Below, piece after piece: positions 44,916 to 53,654 of a DNA stretch of 64,000 bases (position 1 is the first letter of the stretch; the number at the start of each line of letters is the position of its first letter). A program made the position numbers and the translations under genes. The DNA lies in contig JACJXX010000001.1 of the NCBI GenBank assembly GCA_020636435.1, positions 3,799,001-3,863,000 on the forward strand. The letters run 5' to 3'. The notes under the pieces are model-generated. The model did no database searches, was not told the DNA's origin, and saw only the letters and a list, made by a program, of their open reading frames with translations. The DNA comes from Lewinellaceae bacterium. GTDB lineage: Bacteria > Bacteroidota > Bacteroidia > Chitinophagales > Saprospiraceae.

Positions 44916-46546
44916 TCACCCTATTCCTGCTGAACGGCCAGCCGCCGACAGGAACTTCCCAAATTGCCAGCGGAAAGCATGGCTCCCGCCCTGTATGCGC
45001 AGGCTGCTAAGGTCCAGAAGGGGCGACAGCGTGTCCCGGAGAACCACGGTGAAAGCAGTGTCGTTGCCTGTATTCTGAAAGTGGATGGTGTAATCCAGCG
45101 GCCATTCCGGCTCGATGAGGTGCTCCGGGCCTATGCCGCGCGGCACAACGTCCTTGGCGTTGGGGTCGAATGAACTGGTCACTTCCCGGCAGGAGATCGC
45201 CCGGAACGGATTTCCGGTCGAGTTAGGAAACAGGTCAACAATACCAGATTGCAGCGAATCCGGAAAACTACAGCCGGCAACCACCAGGCTGATATCTTCC
45301 GCCAGTGGGTGTTCAGGGTCTTGCAATGCGGCCAGCCGCACCGCAAGCGTGTCCGCCGGAATTACCACCGGCAGGTTCTCATCCGGGCCGAGTTGCAGGC
45401 CGTCTATCCGGAATACGATGATGTCATCGTTGACGATCTCCAACCGATAGGGGCGTGGCTCGGGTCCAGATCTCCCCGGAATTGGAGCAGATCGAGGTAT
45501 CCGTCCTGGTTCATATCGGCCAGTTGAATATCCGGGGCGAGAATCTCGTCATCCGGAATATCTATTGCGGTCCAGTTGAAACCTCCTTCATTCCGAAGCC
45601 ATTCGGCAGAGCGGATCAACTGAACGGCAATATCGGTATCTCCATCGAGGTCTATATCGCCGAGGGCGAAATCGTAAACCCCGCTTTGAACATATACCTC
45701 CTGAAAGGCCGCCGCCCCGCTCAGGTTAGCGAATATTTTTATCTGGTGTTCGGAATCCTGCAGGCCGTAAATGGCAACATCCGGATAGCCGTCGCCGTCC
45801 AGGTCGGCCAGGCGTAGTTCAACATCATTGCTCAGAGAAGTGGGCGTCAGTTGATCGATGTCGAAATCCCACTGCGACGGGCTTTGTTGAAAAAGCGCGA
45901 GCAGCGGCCGTTCATCGTTGTTGGGGCGGCCGCAGAGCACGATGTCCAGCGTCCCGTTTTGGTCCATATCGGCAGTGGCCATAGCCGCCGCCGGCCAGGG
46001 CAAAGGGCCGGCAATCAGGCTTGGCGAACCGAAAAGGCCCTGCCCGTTTGTGTTTTCCGACCAGTAAAGGCTGTTTCCTGCCCGCCCGACGAGGTCGGGG
46101 TCTCCGTCTCCGTCCAGGTCGGCGGCGAGGATGTCCTCGATGTCCGCCAATTCGCCAGAGGAGGGCGAAGGAGCCAGAAAGTTATTGTTGCCGTCGTTTT
46201 CGTAAAAGAAAGGGCCTGCCCCCAGGCCGGCGGCCATATCGAGGTCTCCATCCCCGTCGAAGTCGCTGAGCGCCAACGGCAGGTTTTCCTTTTCATGCGC
46301 AAAAAAGGATGGCGGTTGAAAAACGCCATCGGTTCCCGTATTTTCAAACAATATTCGATTGCCGGAAACATTATGGAGGGCGCGCGTCAGGATATCCTGA
46401 TCTCCATCGTTATCGAAATCACCGACGATCATGCCGGAAGCGAAACTGACGTTGTCGACCAGGGCAGTTGCATTGGCCGGCGGCTGCTGAGCAAAGAGCA
46501 GCCCGCAAAGGAACAGAAAGCAGCAGAGCGTTATTAGCTTTTTCAT
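44916..46546 (-). pseudogene. Frameshifted and 3'-truncated FG-GAP/VCBS secreted protein
   Basis: Two frames make one gene. The first (46546 down to 45404) has a signal peptide (MKKLITLCCFLFLCGLLFAQ) and repeated FG-GAP calcium-binding motifs (DFDNDGDQD, DFDGDGDLD, DLDGDGDPD, DIDLDGDTD, DMNQDGYLD), as in beta-propeller surface proteins. Near 45462-45464 a CCC run (minus strand) appears to have lost one C: reading on in the next frame gives PEPRPYRLEIVNDDI and continues to 44916. That part holds the SFDPNAKDVVPRGIGPEHLI segment and YTIHFQNTGNDTAF, a conserved-repeat domain usually followed by a T9SS sorting domain. It ends abruptly (HAFRWQFGKFLSAAG) without that domain. Phase variation or a sequencing error could also explain the shift. 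Confidence 0.7.
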
Positions 46547-46572
46547 TGGCGTTGTTTTTTTTATTGTTGATA

Positions 46573-46603
46573 CAAAGGTGCCTCCTGCCGAACAGCTTTA
46601 CAA
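46573..46603 (-). promoter_or_regulatory. Promoter of the FG-GAP pseudogene
   Basis: On the minus strand TTG (46601-46603), 20-base spacer, CACCTTTG (46573-46580): one mismatch from TTG-N20-TAnnTTTG. Located 27 bases upstream of the start codon. Confidence 0.5.
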
Positions 46604-46685
46604 CAACAAAAAATTGGATTAATACAGCACCTGATTCTTTTAAATCATTACATTACAGTGATTTAAGTTTAAATAAATACAAAAA

Positions 46686-48077
46686 ATGCCCCGTCTCTTT
46701 CAAGTATTGCGCGCACTTTCGGCCCGGGAGCTGTCCGGTTTGGAGAAATACCTGCATTCTCCAGCCTTCAACAGCCGGGAAGATATACAGTTGCTGCTGC
46801 AGGCCTATAGAAAAATTCCAACAGGGCAGGCCGCACAACCAGAACAGCTTTGGCAGGCGGTGTATTCCGGCCAGCCATTTTTGCTTCGGGACTGGCGGCT
46901 GTTGCTCAGCCGGACGCTCAAACAAGTGGAAGGGTTTCTCGTTTTCCGCCAGGTGGAAGAGGAAGAAGCGCTAAAGAAATTGCTTTTAGCCAAAGCGTAC
47001 CGCCGGTTACAACTCACGCCCTTTTTCGAGAGGGCCATACGGGAGGGCCATGCTTTGCTGCAAAACCGAGAATGTTTCGACAGCGAGAGCCTGCACCTGC
47101 ACTACCGGCTTGAAGACGCCTATTACGATTATGTGGCCAGCCATAAGCGGCAGGAGGCCACCAATTTGCAGGAAGCGAGCGATTGCCTGAGCCATTACTT
47201 CATGGCCACCAAGCTCAAACAGGCCTGCCTCGCGCACAGCCGCCACATCACCAACCAGGAAAACTACCGGATCGGCATGCAGCAGGCGGTTCTCGAAGAA
47301 ATAGCTGCCCACCCTGTCCTGTTGCAGGTTCCGGCCATTGCGGTCTATTATAGCTGCTACCGGGCGGTAGTGGAGGGAGGAGACGAAGCCGATTTTCAGC
47401 AGTTGCGCCAGGTTATGGATCAATACCAGGCGGGGTTTCCCAACTCAGAAATGCGGGACATTTACATGCTGGCCATCAATTACTGCATTCGCCGGGCCAA
47501 TACCGGGGACGAGCCCTTCGTGCCGGAAACCCTGGCGTTATACCGGCAGAGCCTCGGCCGGGGATACCTCCTGGAGGATGGGGTCATACCGGAGAGCACT
47601 TTTGGAAATATCATTTCTCTTGCCCTGAGAATGAAAGAATATGACTGGGCCGAGGGTTTCACCGAGCAGTTTCAGGCCAGGCTGCCGCCGGCGTTCCGCC
47701 AGCCGTTGTACCTTTTTAGTATCGGCAAGCTGCGCTATGCCCAGCAAAAGCCAACGGCGGCCCTTCGCGCCCTGGCTAAAGTGGAGGCCAAAGCGCCGTT
47801 CCTCTACCTGGGCGCCAAAATATTGCAGGTCAAGATTTTCTACGAAACCGGGGAAACCGATGCCCTCGACAGTTTGCTGGCCAGCCTGCAGGCCTACCTG
47901 CGGCGGCAAAAAAAACTGGGATACCGCCGGGCCCATTATCAGCTCTTTATAACTTTCTCCCGCCGCCTGATGCAACTGGCGCCCTACGATGAAAAGGGCC
48001 GCCAAATTTTGCTCGACGATATCCGCGCTTCCGCTGGCTTCCAGGAAAAAGAATGGTTTCTGCTGCAGTTGGAGTAA
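46686..48077 (+). CDS. Alpha-helical protein of unknown function
   Basis: 463 residues, no signal peptide. It begins MPRLFQVLRALSARELSGLE with KYLHSPAFNSREDIQLLLQA, and continues with long amphipathic helices throughout, resembling a TPR-like alpha-solenoid (for example LRALAKVEAKAPFLYLGAKI followed by LDSLLASLQAYLRRQKK). I recall similar large paralogous families in Saprospiraceae-type genomes but cannot name one. No catalytic motif. It faces the FG-GAP pseudogene across a 139-base gap and is followed by a hairpin. Function unknown. Confidence 0.6.
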   Translation: MPRLFQVLRALSARELSGLEKYLHSPAFNSREDIQLLLQAYRKIPTGQAAQPEQLWQAVYSGQPFLLRDWRLLLSRTLKQVEGFLVFRQVEEEEALKKLLLAKAYRRLQLTPFFERAIREGHALLQNRECFDSESLHLHYRLEDAYYDYVASHKRQEATNLQEASDCLSHYFMATKLKQACLAHSRHITNQENYRIGMQQAVLEEIAAHPVLLQVPAIAVYYSCYRAVVEGGDEADFQQLRQVMDQYQAGFPNSEMRDIYMLAINYCIRRANTGDEPFVPETLALYRQSLGRGYLLEDGVIPESTFGNIISLALRMKEYDWAEGFTEQFQARLPPAFRQPLYLFSIGKLRYAQQKPTAALRALAKVEAKAPFLYLGAKILQVKIFYETGETDALDSLLASLQAYLRRQKKLGYRRAHYQLFITFSRRLMQLAPYDEKGRQILLDDIRASAGFQEKEWFLLQLE

Positions 48078-48102
48078 GATGGCTTTCTGGACTAGCACTA
48101 GA

Positions 48103-48156
48103 ACGAAATAACGGGAGAATTCGCCAGCCCTTAAATAATATAACCCGTTATTTCGT
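48103..48156. terminator. Hairpin after the helical-protein gene
   Basis: ACGAAATAACGGG (48103-48115) and CCCGTTATTTCGT (48144-48156) form a perfect 13-bp stem. It lies 25 bases after the stop codon. Similar in style to the family B repeats (flanking CTAG motifs), so it may be a small member of that family. Confidence 0.55.
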
Positions 48157-48290
48157 GCCGCTTGGACTAGCTCCGTTAAAACAAATAATTGCCTAGAATG
48201 ACCAAAAAAATTTAATTTGCCAAATAAAAAAACATTCTGTATTTTACAAGCTAGTTTGCAATTATTACCCACAACTAAAACCGTATCACT

Positions 48291-48788
48291 ATGCCCAATT
48301 TAGTCGCCTTACTCGTCGCCGCCCTCGTTCCCATGATCGTCGGATTCGCCTGGTACCACCCTAAAGTATTCGGAACGGCCTGGATGAAAGTGGCCGATAT
48401 GACCGAGGAAAAGATGCAGGGCACCAACATGCTGGTCATTTTTGGCGTATCCTACGTACTGAGTTTCTTAGCTGCCGGCGCGCTTTACTACTTTGTCGTC
48501 CATCAGGCCCATGTTTTTTCCATTTTACTGGATGAGCCAGGCTTTGGCGATCCCAAATCGGAGATAGGAATGTATTATGCGGATTTCATGGAAAGGTTCG
48601 GCGACAACTACCGGACGTTCGGCCATGGGGTAATTCATGGCGTGATTGCCGGCATTTCGCTTGCGCTGCCCGTACTGGGCACCAATGCGCTGTTCGAAAG
48701 AAAGGGGTTCAAGTACATCGCCATCAACGGCGGGTACTGGATCGTTACTTTTGCGGTCATGGGCGGCATCATTTGCGCCTGGAAGTAA
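48291..48788 (+). CDS. DUF1761-type membrane protein
   Basis: 165 residues with four hydrophobic segments (about 3-20, 48-70, 108-130 and 143-163). It begins MPNLVALLVAALVPMIVGFA with WYHPKVFGTAWMK immediately after, the signature of DUF1761 proteins, and ends with GYWIVTFAVMGGIICAWK. Function unknown in the family. It converges on the LytTR regulator with only 4 bases between the two stop codons. Confidence 0.85.
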   Translation: MPNLVALLVAALVPMIVGFAWYHPKVFGTAWMKVADMTEEKMQGTNMLVIFGVSYVLSFLAAGALYYFVVHQAHVFSILLDEPGFGDPKSEIGMYYADFMERFGDNYRTFGHGVIHGVIAGISLALPVLGTNALFERKGFKYIAINGGYWIVTFAVMGGIICAWK

Positions 48789-48792
48789 AAAT

Positions 48793-49539
48793 TTATAGAG
48801 AATTCCCCTTCAGCCACTCCAGAAAATTGGACAACCGGCGGCGGGAAACCGGCACCTTCGTCTCGTCTTCCAGCAACACGTAGCTGCTGCCGTCTTCCCG
48901 CAGCACTTCCTTGATGTAGTCGCGGTTGACGATGTGCGATTTGTGGCAGCGGAAAAAGCGGTTGGGGGGCAACACTTCCTGATTGGCGCTGATGGTCTTG
49001 GCCACCAGGATGCGCTCGGATTTATTGTTGAAAAAGAAGGTCATGCTGTCGTTGGCGTCCAGGCGGACGATGTCCTCCAGTTTCCAGAACGCCCAGCCTT
49101 TGGTAGTGGGCAGGCGCAGCTTTTTGTCTTCCTGCGGCTTGAAGGTTTCCATCAGGCTGGAAAAGCGGTGGTTCCAGTCGGAATCGCGGTAGCTGAGTTT
49201 TTCGACGGCCTTGACCAAATCTTCCGGGTTGATGGGCTTGAGCAGGTAGTCGATGGCATTGCAGCGGAAAGCTTCGGTGGCGTAGTTGTTGTAACCGGAA
49301 GTAAAGATGATGCTGAATTCCGGCGACGGAAAGAAGTTGATCAGGTCGAACCCCATGCCGTCCTCCATCTGTATGTCCAGAAAAACGGCGTCCGGGCGCT
49401 TCTGCCGGATGAGCGACACGCCGCTGGCTACGCCTTCCGCCTCGCCCACCACTTCCACGTCCGGACAGAGCTGAGCCAGCAGGTTTTTCAACACTTTCCG
49501 GGAGTTGGGCTGGTCATCAATGATCGCTACAGAGTACAT
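48793..49539 (-). CDS. LytTR-family response regulator
   Basis: 248 residues. The receiver domain (1-115) has the acidic pair IIDDQ, the phospho-acceptor Asp55 (AVFLDIQMEDG), and the conserved Thr/Lys region (IIFTSGYN, IDYLLKPINPEDL). The LytTR DNA-binding domain spans about 140-245 (VRLDANDSMTFFF, RCHKSHIVNRDYIKEVLRE, VPVSRRRLSNFLEWL). Such regulators usually pair with a LytS/5TM-type histidine kinase; none is adjacent, so the partner is elsewhere. It binds DNA as a transcription factor. The gene starts at ATG 49537-49539. Confidence 0.93.
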   Translation of the reverse strand: MYSVAIIDDQPNSRKVLKNLLAQLCPDVEVVGEAEGVASGVSLIRQKRPDAVFLDIQMEDGMGFDLINFFPSPEFSIIFTSGYNNYATEAFRCNAIDYLLKPINPEDLVKAVEKLSYRDSDWNHRFSSLMETFKPQEDKKLRLPTTKGWAFWKLEDIVRLDANDSMTFFFNNKSERILVAKTISANQEVLPPNRFFRCHKSHIVNRDYIKEVLREDGSSYVLLEDETKVPVSRRRLSNFLEWLKGNSL

Positions 49540-49766
49540 GCCTGTTAATTTTCGGGATACTTTGTTAATAGAATAGGGAAAAGTACGAAAAAGGAACGAT
49601 TTTTAATGCCTTTTTCTTGCTCTTTCGGCATTTGGCCAGGCAGACTTAACAAGTTTCCCTATGCTTCGAATCAAAGTGATGGAACGCGGATTTTCGCGAT
49701 TGAGCGGATATTGCGGATCACGAACTGGCAAACCTGCGGATTTTCACAGATTTTGCATGCGGAACC
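49540..49766. other. Intergenic stretch without a gene
   Basis: Carries GGAACGCGGATTTTCGCG, a stretch similar to GGAACGCGGATGACGCG at 36007-36023, a dispersed motif. Nothing else recognised. Confidence 0.4.
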
Positions 49767-49795
49767 TAGTGCCTCGCGCACTAAATAACAGGATA
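49767..49795. repeat. Family B repeat arm at a gene truncation point
   Basis: CCTAGTGCCTCGCGCACTAA followed by ATAACAGGATA matches the left end of the 167-bp palindrome at 34066-34094. It directly abuts the alcohol dehydrogenase remnant. Confidence 0.7.
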
Positions 49796-50146
49796 ACCGA
49801 AGGCGGCGCCCACCTTTCGGTGGATGCGCTGGGTAGCCGGGAAACCTGCCGCAATTCCATCCTCTGCCTGCGCAAGCGGGGGCGGCACATACAGATCGGC
49901 CTGATGGCGGGCCCGGAGGCCAACCCGGAGATACCCATGCACGTTGTGATCGCCAGGGAGCTGGAAATACTGGGCAGCCATGGGATGCAGGCGCACCAGT
50001 ATGCGGGCATGCTGCAGATGATCCGGTCCGGGAAGCTCCGGCCGGAGTTGCTGATCGGCAAGCTTGCTTCCCTGGAAGAAGGAGCGCGGGAACTGATGGC
50101 CATGGGTGGTTTTCAGGGGGTGGGGGTGACGGTGATTAACTTGTGA
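49796..50146 (+). pseudogene. Zinc-type alcohol dehydrogenase, 5'-truncated remnant
   Basis: The reading frame resembles the C-terminal third of an MDR-family zinc-dependent alcohol dehydrogenase: GGAHLSVDALGSRETCRNSI, RKRGRHIQIGLM, IPMHVVIARELEILGSHGMQ, ASLEEGARELMAMGGF and the closing GVGVTVINL. The catalytic zinc site, the structural zinc site and most of the NADP-binding domain are missing, so it cannot be an active enzyme. The similarity begins right after a repeat arm (49767-49795), implying deletion or rearrangement at the repeat. The frame stays open upstream to 49661, but that part is not dehydrogenase-like. Confidence 0.75.
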
Positions 50147-50174
50147 TAGTCGCCAGGCGACATCATTAAACCGG

Positions 50175-51254
50175 TTACTCATTCTGGGCAGAATTTTCCG
50201 CTTTTTCTTTGCGTTTTTTTTCGTTTTCCCGGGCCAGTTGGCTTTCCATCTCATAGAAAGACTCGATGTAGTGGATGGCTTTGCGGCGTTCCAGCCCGTT
50301 GAGCAATTTAAAGTTTTTGATGATCGAAACGAGGTAGCTGCGGTGTTGCCTGAAGTGCTCCAGGGTTTTCTGCAGCTGTTCCTCTTCCACGGCATGGCCC
50401 AGGAAGATGCGCTGCTCCACATTAGACAGGCCGAGCTTGCTGTTGGCCACTGCGTAAGGCGTATCGACAAATCCGGAGAAGTCGAAATCATAAGGCACAG
50501 GAATGAGGCGGCCGCCGTCATCGGGGCGGATCAGCTTGACGTTGCGGAGCATCCTTATGTCCCAGTCCTCATTGCCGATCATATACTGGAATACCGCCAT
50601 GATATTTTCTTCGGCCGTGGCGACGCTGTCCGCCGTTTGGCCCATGGTTTCGAACTCCGTTCCGCCCAGGCGGTGTGCCAGTTCATCCGTTTCTTCGATC
50701 AGGATGCCGTAACGCCTTATTTTATCAAACTTCTCCTTTGTATCCAGATAGGTAATCCTGGCCAGTTGCACGCGGTAGCTGTTCGGGCTTAGTTGGTTGT
50801 ACAGGAGGTAGGTCAGATATTCCTTTAAAACCAGGCTTTCTTTGTCTTTTTCCTCCAGGCAGTGGGCCACCACTTTCATCTTGTCGTATTCCGGGTTTAC
50901 CCCCCGTTCTTCCAACTGGCCTTTAGAAAAATTCAGTCGGATGGGAGGAAAGTCGCAAATGCGGCGGCGGTAACGGCCGCGCGGCAATACGCCAACCTCC
51001 CACACTGTTTCTCCCCCTCCGGCATCGGTATAAGAAAGCTCAGCCGCCTGGTACTCCGCCCGGCGGCGGTTGTTGATCAACTCGTCCATGTCGGTTTTGA
51101 GGGACAGCTCGACCACTTCCCCGCCCTTGCTCAGGTAATCGAAGATGCTTTCCATTTCCGTTGGGCTTGTTTGGGCCTGGAGCAGTCCAGAAGGATAACC
51201 TGCAAAAAAAAGAGCCAGGGCGAGTGCTGAGAGGAAGCGCCGGTTTTTATTCAT
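50175..51254 (-). CDS. CotH-like secreted protein, divergent paralogue 3
   Basis: 359 residues from ATG 51254 (signal MNKNRRFLSALALALFFAGY, cleavage near LLQAQ); an upstream ATG at 51302 is possible. Features shared with its neighbours: a LSLKTDMDEL start, PRGRYRRRICDFPPIRLNF, FQYMIGNEDWDIRMLRN, and VPYDFDFSGFVDTPYAV. These resemble the pattern of CotH protein kinases (an RGN segment, a D...N catalytic segment and a DFD metal motif). The HN pair seen in the other copies is RN here. The C-terminus is rich in Lys/Glu. Last gene of an apparent five-member minus-strand cluster. The kinase role is a hypothesis. Confidence 0.6.
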   Translation of the reverse strand: MNKNRRFLSALALALFFAGYPSGLLQAQTSPTEMESIFDYLSKGGEVVELSLKTDMDELINNRRRAEYQAAELSYTDAGGGETVWEVGVLPRGRYRRRICDFPPIRLNFSKGQLEERGVNPEYDKMKVVAHCLEEKDKESLVLKEYLTYLLYNQLSPNSYRVQLARITYLDTKEKFDKIRRYGILIEETDELAHRLGGTEFETMGQTADSVATAEENIMAVFQYMIGNEDWDIRMLRNVKLIRPDDGGRLIPVPYDFDFSGFVDTPYAVANSKLGLSNVEQRIFLGHAVEEEQLQKTLEHFRQHRSYLVSIIKNFKLLNGLERRKAIHYIESFYEMESQLARENEKKRKEKAENSAQNE

Positions 51255-51305
51255 AAAAAAAGGAACTGCTTTACGTTTTTTCATACTAACTGGTTTTTGC
51301 ATGGT

Positions 51306-52379
51306 TCAATCGGCGTTGGCAAAGGTCCGGGATATCTTCTTATCGTTCTCCAGCAGGTCGAAGAACTTCATTAAGTACCGCTCCAGGGAAGCTACCTCTT
51401 TTTCATCCAACAGGCCAAAGGCAGCACACTGCCGGAGGATTTCTTCTTTTTTCGAAACAAAAAAGCGGGCAGTGCTCAGCGCCTCTTCTTCGGTTACCCG
51501 GGAGCCCAGAAATAAACGCTGATTGACGTTATTGATGGGCAGGGTGGGAGACGGAACGGCATAATACGTGCCCGTAAAGCCGGCATAATCGAAATCATAA
51601 GGTACGGCAATTATTCTATTGAAACCCGGCACGACAATCAATTCGAGGTTATGGCTATTGGGAACCGACCAATCGGTATTGGAGATCATATACTGAAAAA
51701 AACACATCTTCAGGTAGGGGTCTCGTTCAAGGACAACCGGCCGGACATTGCTGCGTTTCAGGACCTTGCCATTGAGGCGGGCAGCAAATTCATCTTCGTC
51801 CTCTACCAAAAGGGCGGTAAAAGATTGTTTTTGTTTATCCCCTTCCCAGCCTTCCATTTTTATCACTTTCGTTTTAAAGTGAACAGGATGGATGCCTTCA
51901 TAAAGGCGATAGGCCAAAGCTTCTCTCAACAGGTATACTTCGTAATTACCTCCACTTTTACAAGGCAACACCAATTTCAGGTCATTGTCCGGCGTGAAAC
52001 CAAGCTCCTTCAATTGTTTCTTCTTTGCTTTGATCTTTACCGGTGGGAAATAACAGACTTCTTTTCTGATGTTGCCCCTTGCCCGAATCTTTACATCCAG
52101 GTTCGCCACGCTCCCATCCTCCTGGCGGAAACTGAGCACCCCAGGCTGGTATTCTTCCTTCATTTTATTGCGCACCAAAAGGCCCCAGTCCGTATCCAAC
52201 CTTAGAAAGGGCAAAGAGTCTTGTTGCCGGTGGAGGAACTCAAACAGGGAAATGGATTCCGCCCCGGATTGGGATTCGAACCCGGATTCGGCCGTTCCAG
52301 GCTCCGCGTCCTGCGCCGGAAGGGAAATCCCACACAACAGGCTAAAAAGGATCAATAAAGAGAACGGAAAATTGCTCAT
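51306..52379 (-). CDS. CotH-like secreted protein, paralogue 2
   Basis: 357 residues with a signal peptide (MSNFPFSLLILFSLLCGISL, ending PAQ). Conserved blocks: LRLDTDWGLLVRNKMKEEYQ, KIRARGNIRKEVCYFPPVKI, LREALAYRLYEGIHPVHF, FQYMISNTDWSVPNSHNLEL, and IIAVPYDFDYAGFTGTYYAV. In CotH kinases an RGN segment, a catalytic Asp followed by Asn, and a metal-binding DxD-type motif occur in this order, so a distant relation is plausible. Directly downstream of a fragmentary fourth copy and upstream of paralogue 3. Secreted; function unknown. Confidence 0.62.
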   Translation of the reverse strand: MSNFPFSLLILFSLLCGISLPAQDAEPGTAESGFESQSGAESISLFEFLHRQQDSLPFLRLDTDWGLLVRNKMKEEYQPGVLSFRQEDGSVANLDVKIRARGNIRKEVCYFPPVKIKAKKKQLKELGFTPDNDLKLVLPCKSGGNYEVYLLREALAYRLYEGIHPVHFKTKVIKMEGWEGDKQKQSFTALLVEDEDEFAARLNGKVLKRSNVRPVVLERDPYLKMCFFQYMISNTDWSVPNSHNLELIVVPGFNRIIAVPYDFDYAGFTGTYYAVPSPTLPINNVNQRLFLGSRVTEEEALSTARFFVSKKEEILRQCAAFGLLDEKEVASLERYLMKFFDLLENDKKISRTFANAD

Positions 52380-52400
52380 TGTCTTTGAGTTTAAAAGGTG

Positions 52401-52570
52401 TTACTGGCTTATAAAATACCGCTGCGAAACATCATCAATGGGTACGGCAGATCCCGGAATCGCATAGGTGGTGTTCACCAGGCCCGCATAGTCGAAATCG
52501 TAGGGCACTGCAACCACCCGCTCGTAGCCGGGCAATTGAAGGAACCGCAGGTGGTATTCATGCGATTCAA
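52401..52570 (-). pseudogene. Remnant of a fourth CotH-like paralogue
   Basis: An open stretch encodes RIESHEYHLRFLQLPGYERV, AVPYDFDYAGLVNTTYAIPG and VPIDDVSQRYFIS, aligning only to the HN...YDFDYAG...QRxFLG segment of the flanking genes. N- and C-terminal parts are missing. It lies directly after the stop region of paralogue 1 and before paralogue 2, as expected after unequal recombination within a tandem array. Confidence 0.75.
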
Positions 52571-53628
52571 TCCTGGTTGGGCCTTCTCCGCATCGTGACA
52601 AAAGTCTGCCTCACCGCCTCTTCGTCTGCCAGCGTGTCGAAGAAACCGGACAAGAACTCCTGAATTTGATCTTGAGACTTATCTCGCAGCAAGTCAAAGC
52701 TCCTGCATATCTGCAGGAGCTGTTCCTTTTTGGAGAGATAGAACCGGGCACATTCCAGGGCTTCTTCTTCGGTCACGTATTTTCCCAGGAAGAAACGCTG
52801 CGTCACATTTTCAATGGGCACGGAAGAACGGGGAATGGCATAATCTGTATCGACAAAGCCGGCATAATCAAAATCGTAGGGGATGGGGACCATTTTTTCC
52901 TTTCCGGGCAACTTCAGGAGCTCCAGGTTGTGGCCATTGGGCGCCGACCAGTCGGTGTTGGCGATCATGTACTGGAAAAAGCACATCTTCACATAGGAAT
53001 CTCTTTCCAGGTCGATGGTGTTTATCTTTTCCTGTTTGACCCGTTTGCCGTTTACCCGAGCGGCAAATTCCTTTTCTTCTTCGACCAGGAAGGCGTAGAA
53101 GGAGTATTTTTCCTTGTTGTTTTGCCACCCTTCCAGTTCAACGAGCTTTGTCCGGTGGTGAATTGGGTAGATGGCTGCAAAGAGTTGATAGGCCAGCGCT
53201 TCTTTCAGCAGGTATTCCGAATTCGATTTTCCATTTTGGCAGGGTAAAACCAGTTTTAACTTGCTTGAAGGATCCAGCCCCAGTTCGTGGAGCTGTTTTT
53301 TGGCAGGTTTGATCTTGAGCGGGGGAAACTGGCAGACTTCCTTCCGGGTATTGCCCCGGGCCCGGGCAGATATCTCCAGCTCTACGATAGTACCATCCGG
53401 GCCCGGGAAGCTCAGGACGCCAGGTTGGTATTCTTCTCCTAATTTCTCTTTAACCAACTGCCCCCAGTCGGTCTCCAGCTTCAGGAGGGGAGGCGGGCCT
53501 TGCTGCTGATACATAAACTCGAAAAGAGATGGAACTCCCGCGCTGCCCGGCCCTTGCGTTTGGGCAGCCGGCAGGCAAGGGCACAACAAGCAGGCAAGGG
53601 CTCCAAAAAGCAGAATCTTTTTTTTCAT
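52567..53628 (-). CDS. CotH-like secreted protein, paralogue 1
   Basis: 353 residues with signal peptide (MKKKILLFGALACLLCPCLP, ending AAQ). Blocks: LLKLETDWGQLVKEKLGEEY, SARARGNTRKEVCQFPPLKI, LKEALAYQLFAAIYPIH, FQYMIANTDWSAPNGHNLEL, and VPIPYDFDYAGFVDTDYAIP, nearly the same as in paralogue 2. First of the three intact copies, 26 bases downstream of the phosphatase gene on the same strand. Comparison with CotH kinases as in paralogue 2; not a confident family match. Confidence 0.62.
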   Translation of the reverse strand: MKKKILLFGALACLLCPCLPAAQTQGPGSAGVPSLFEFMYQQQGPPPLLKLETDWGQLVKEKLGEEYQPGVLSFPGPDGTIVELEISARARGNTRKEVCQFPPLKIKPAKKQLHELGLDPSSKLKLVLPCQNGKSNSEYLLKEALAYQLFAAIYPIHHRTKLVELEGWQNNKEKYSFYAFLVEEEKEFAARVNGKRVKQEKINTIDLERDSYVKMCFFQYMIANTDWSAPNGHNLELLKLPGKEKMVPIPYDFDYAGFVDTDYAIPRSSVPIENVTQRFFLGKYVTEEEALECARFYLSKKEQLLQICRSFDLLRDKSQDQIQEFLSGFFDTLADEEAVRQTFVTMRRRPNQD

Positions 53629-53654
53629 CGTCCAGGGTTTGGATGGCCAATTGT

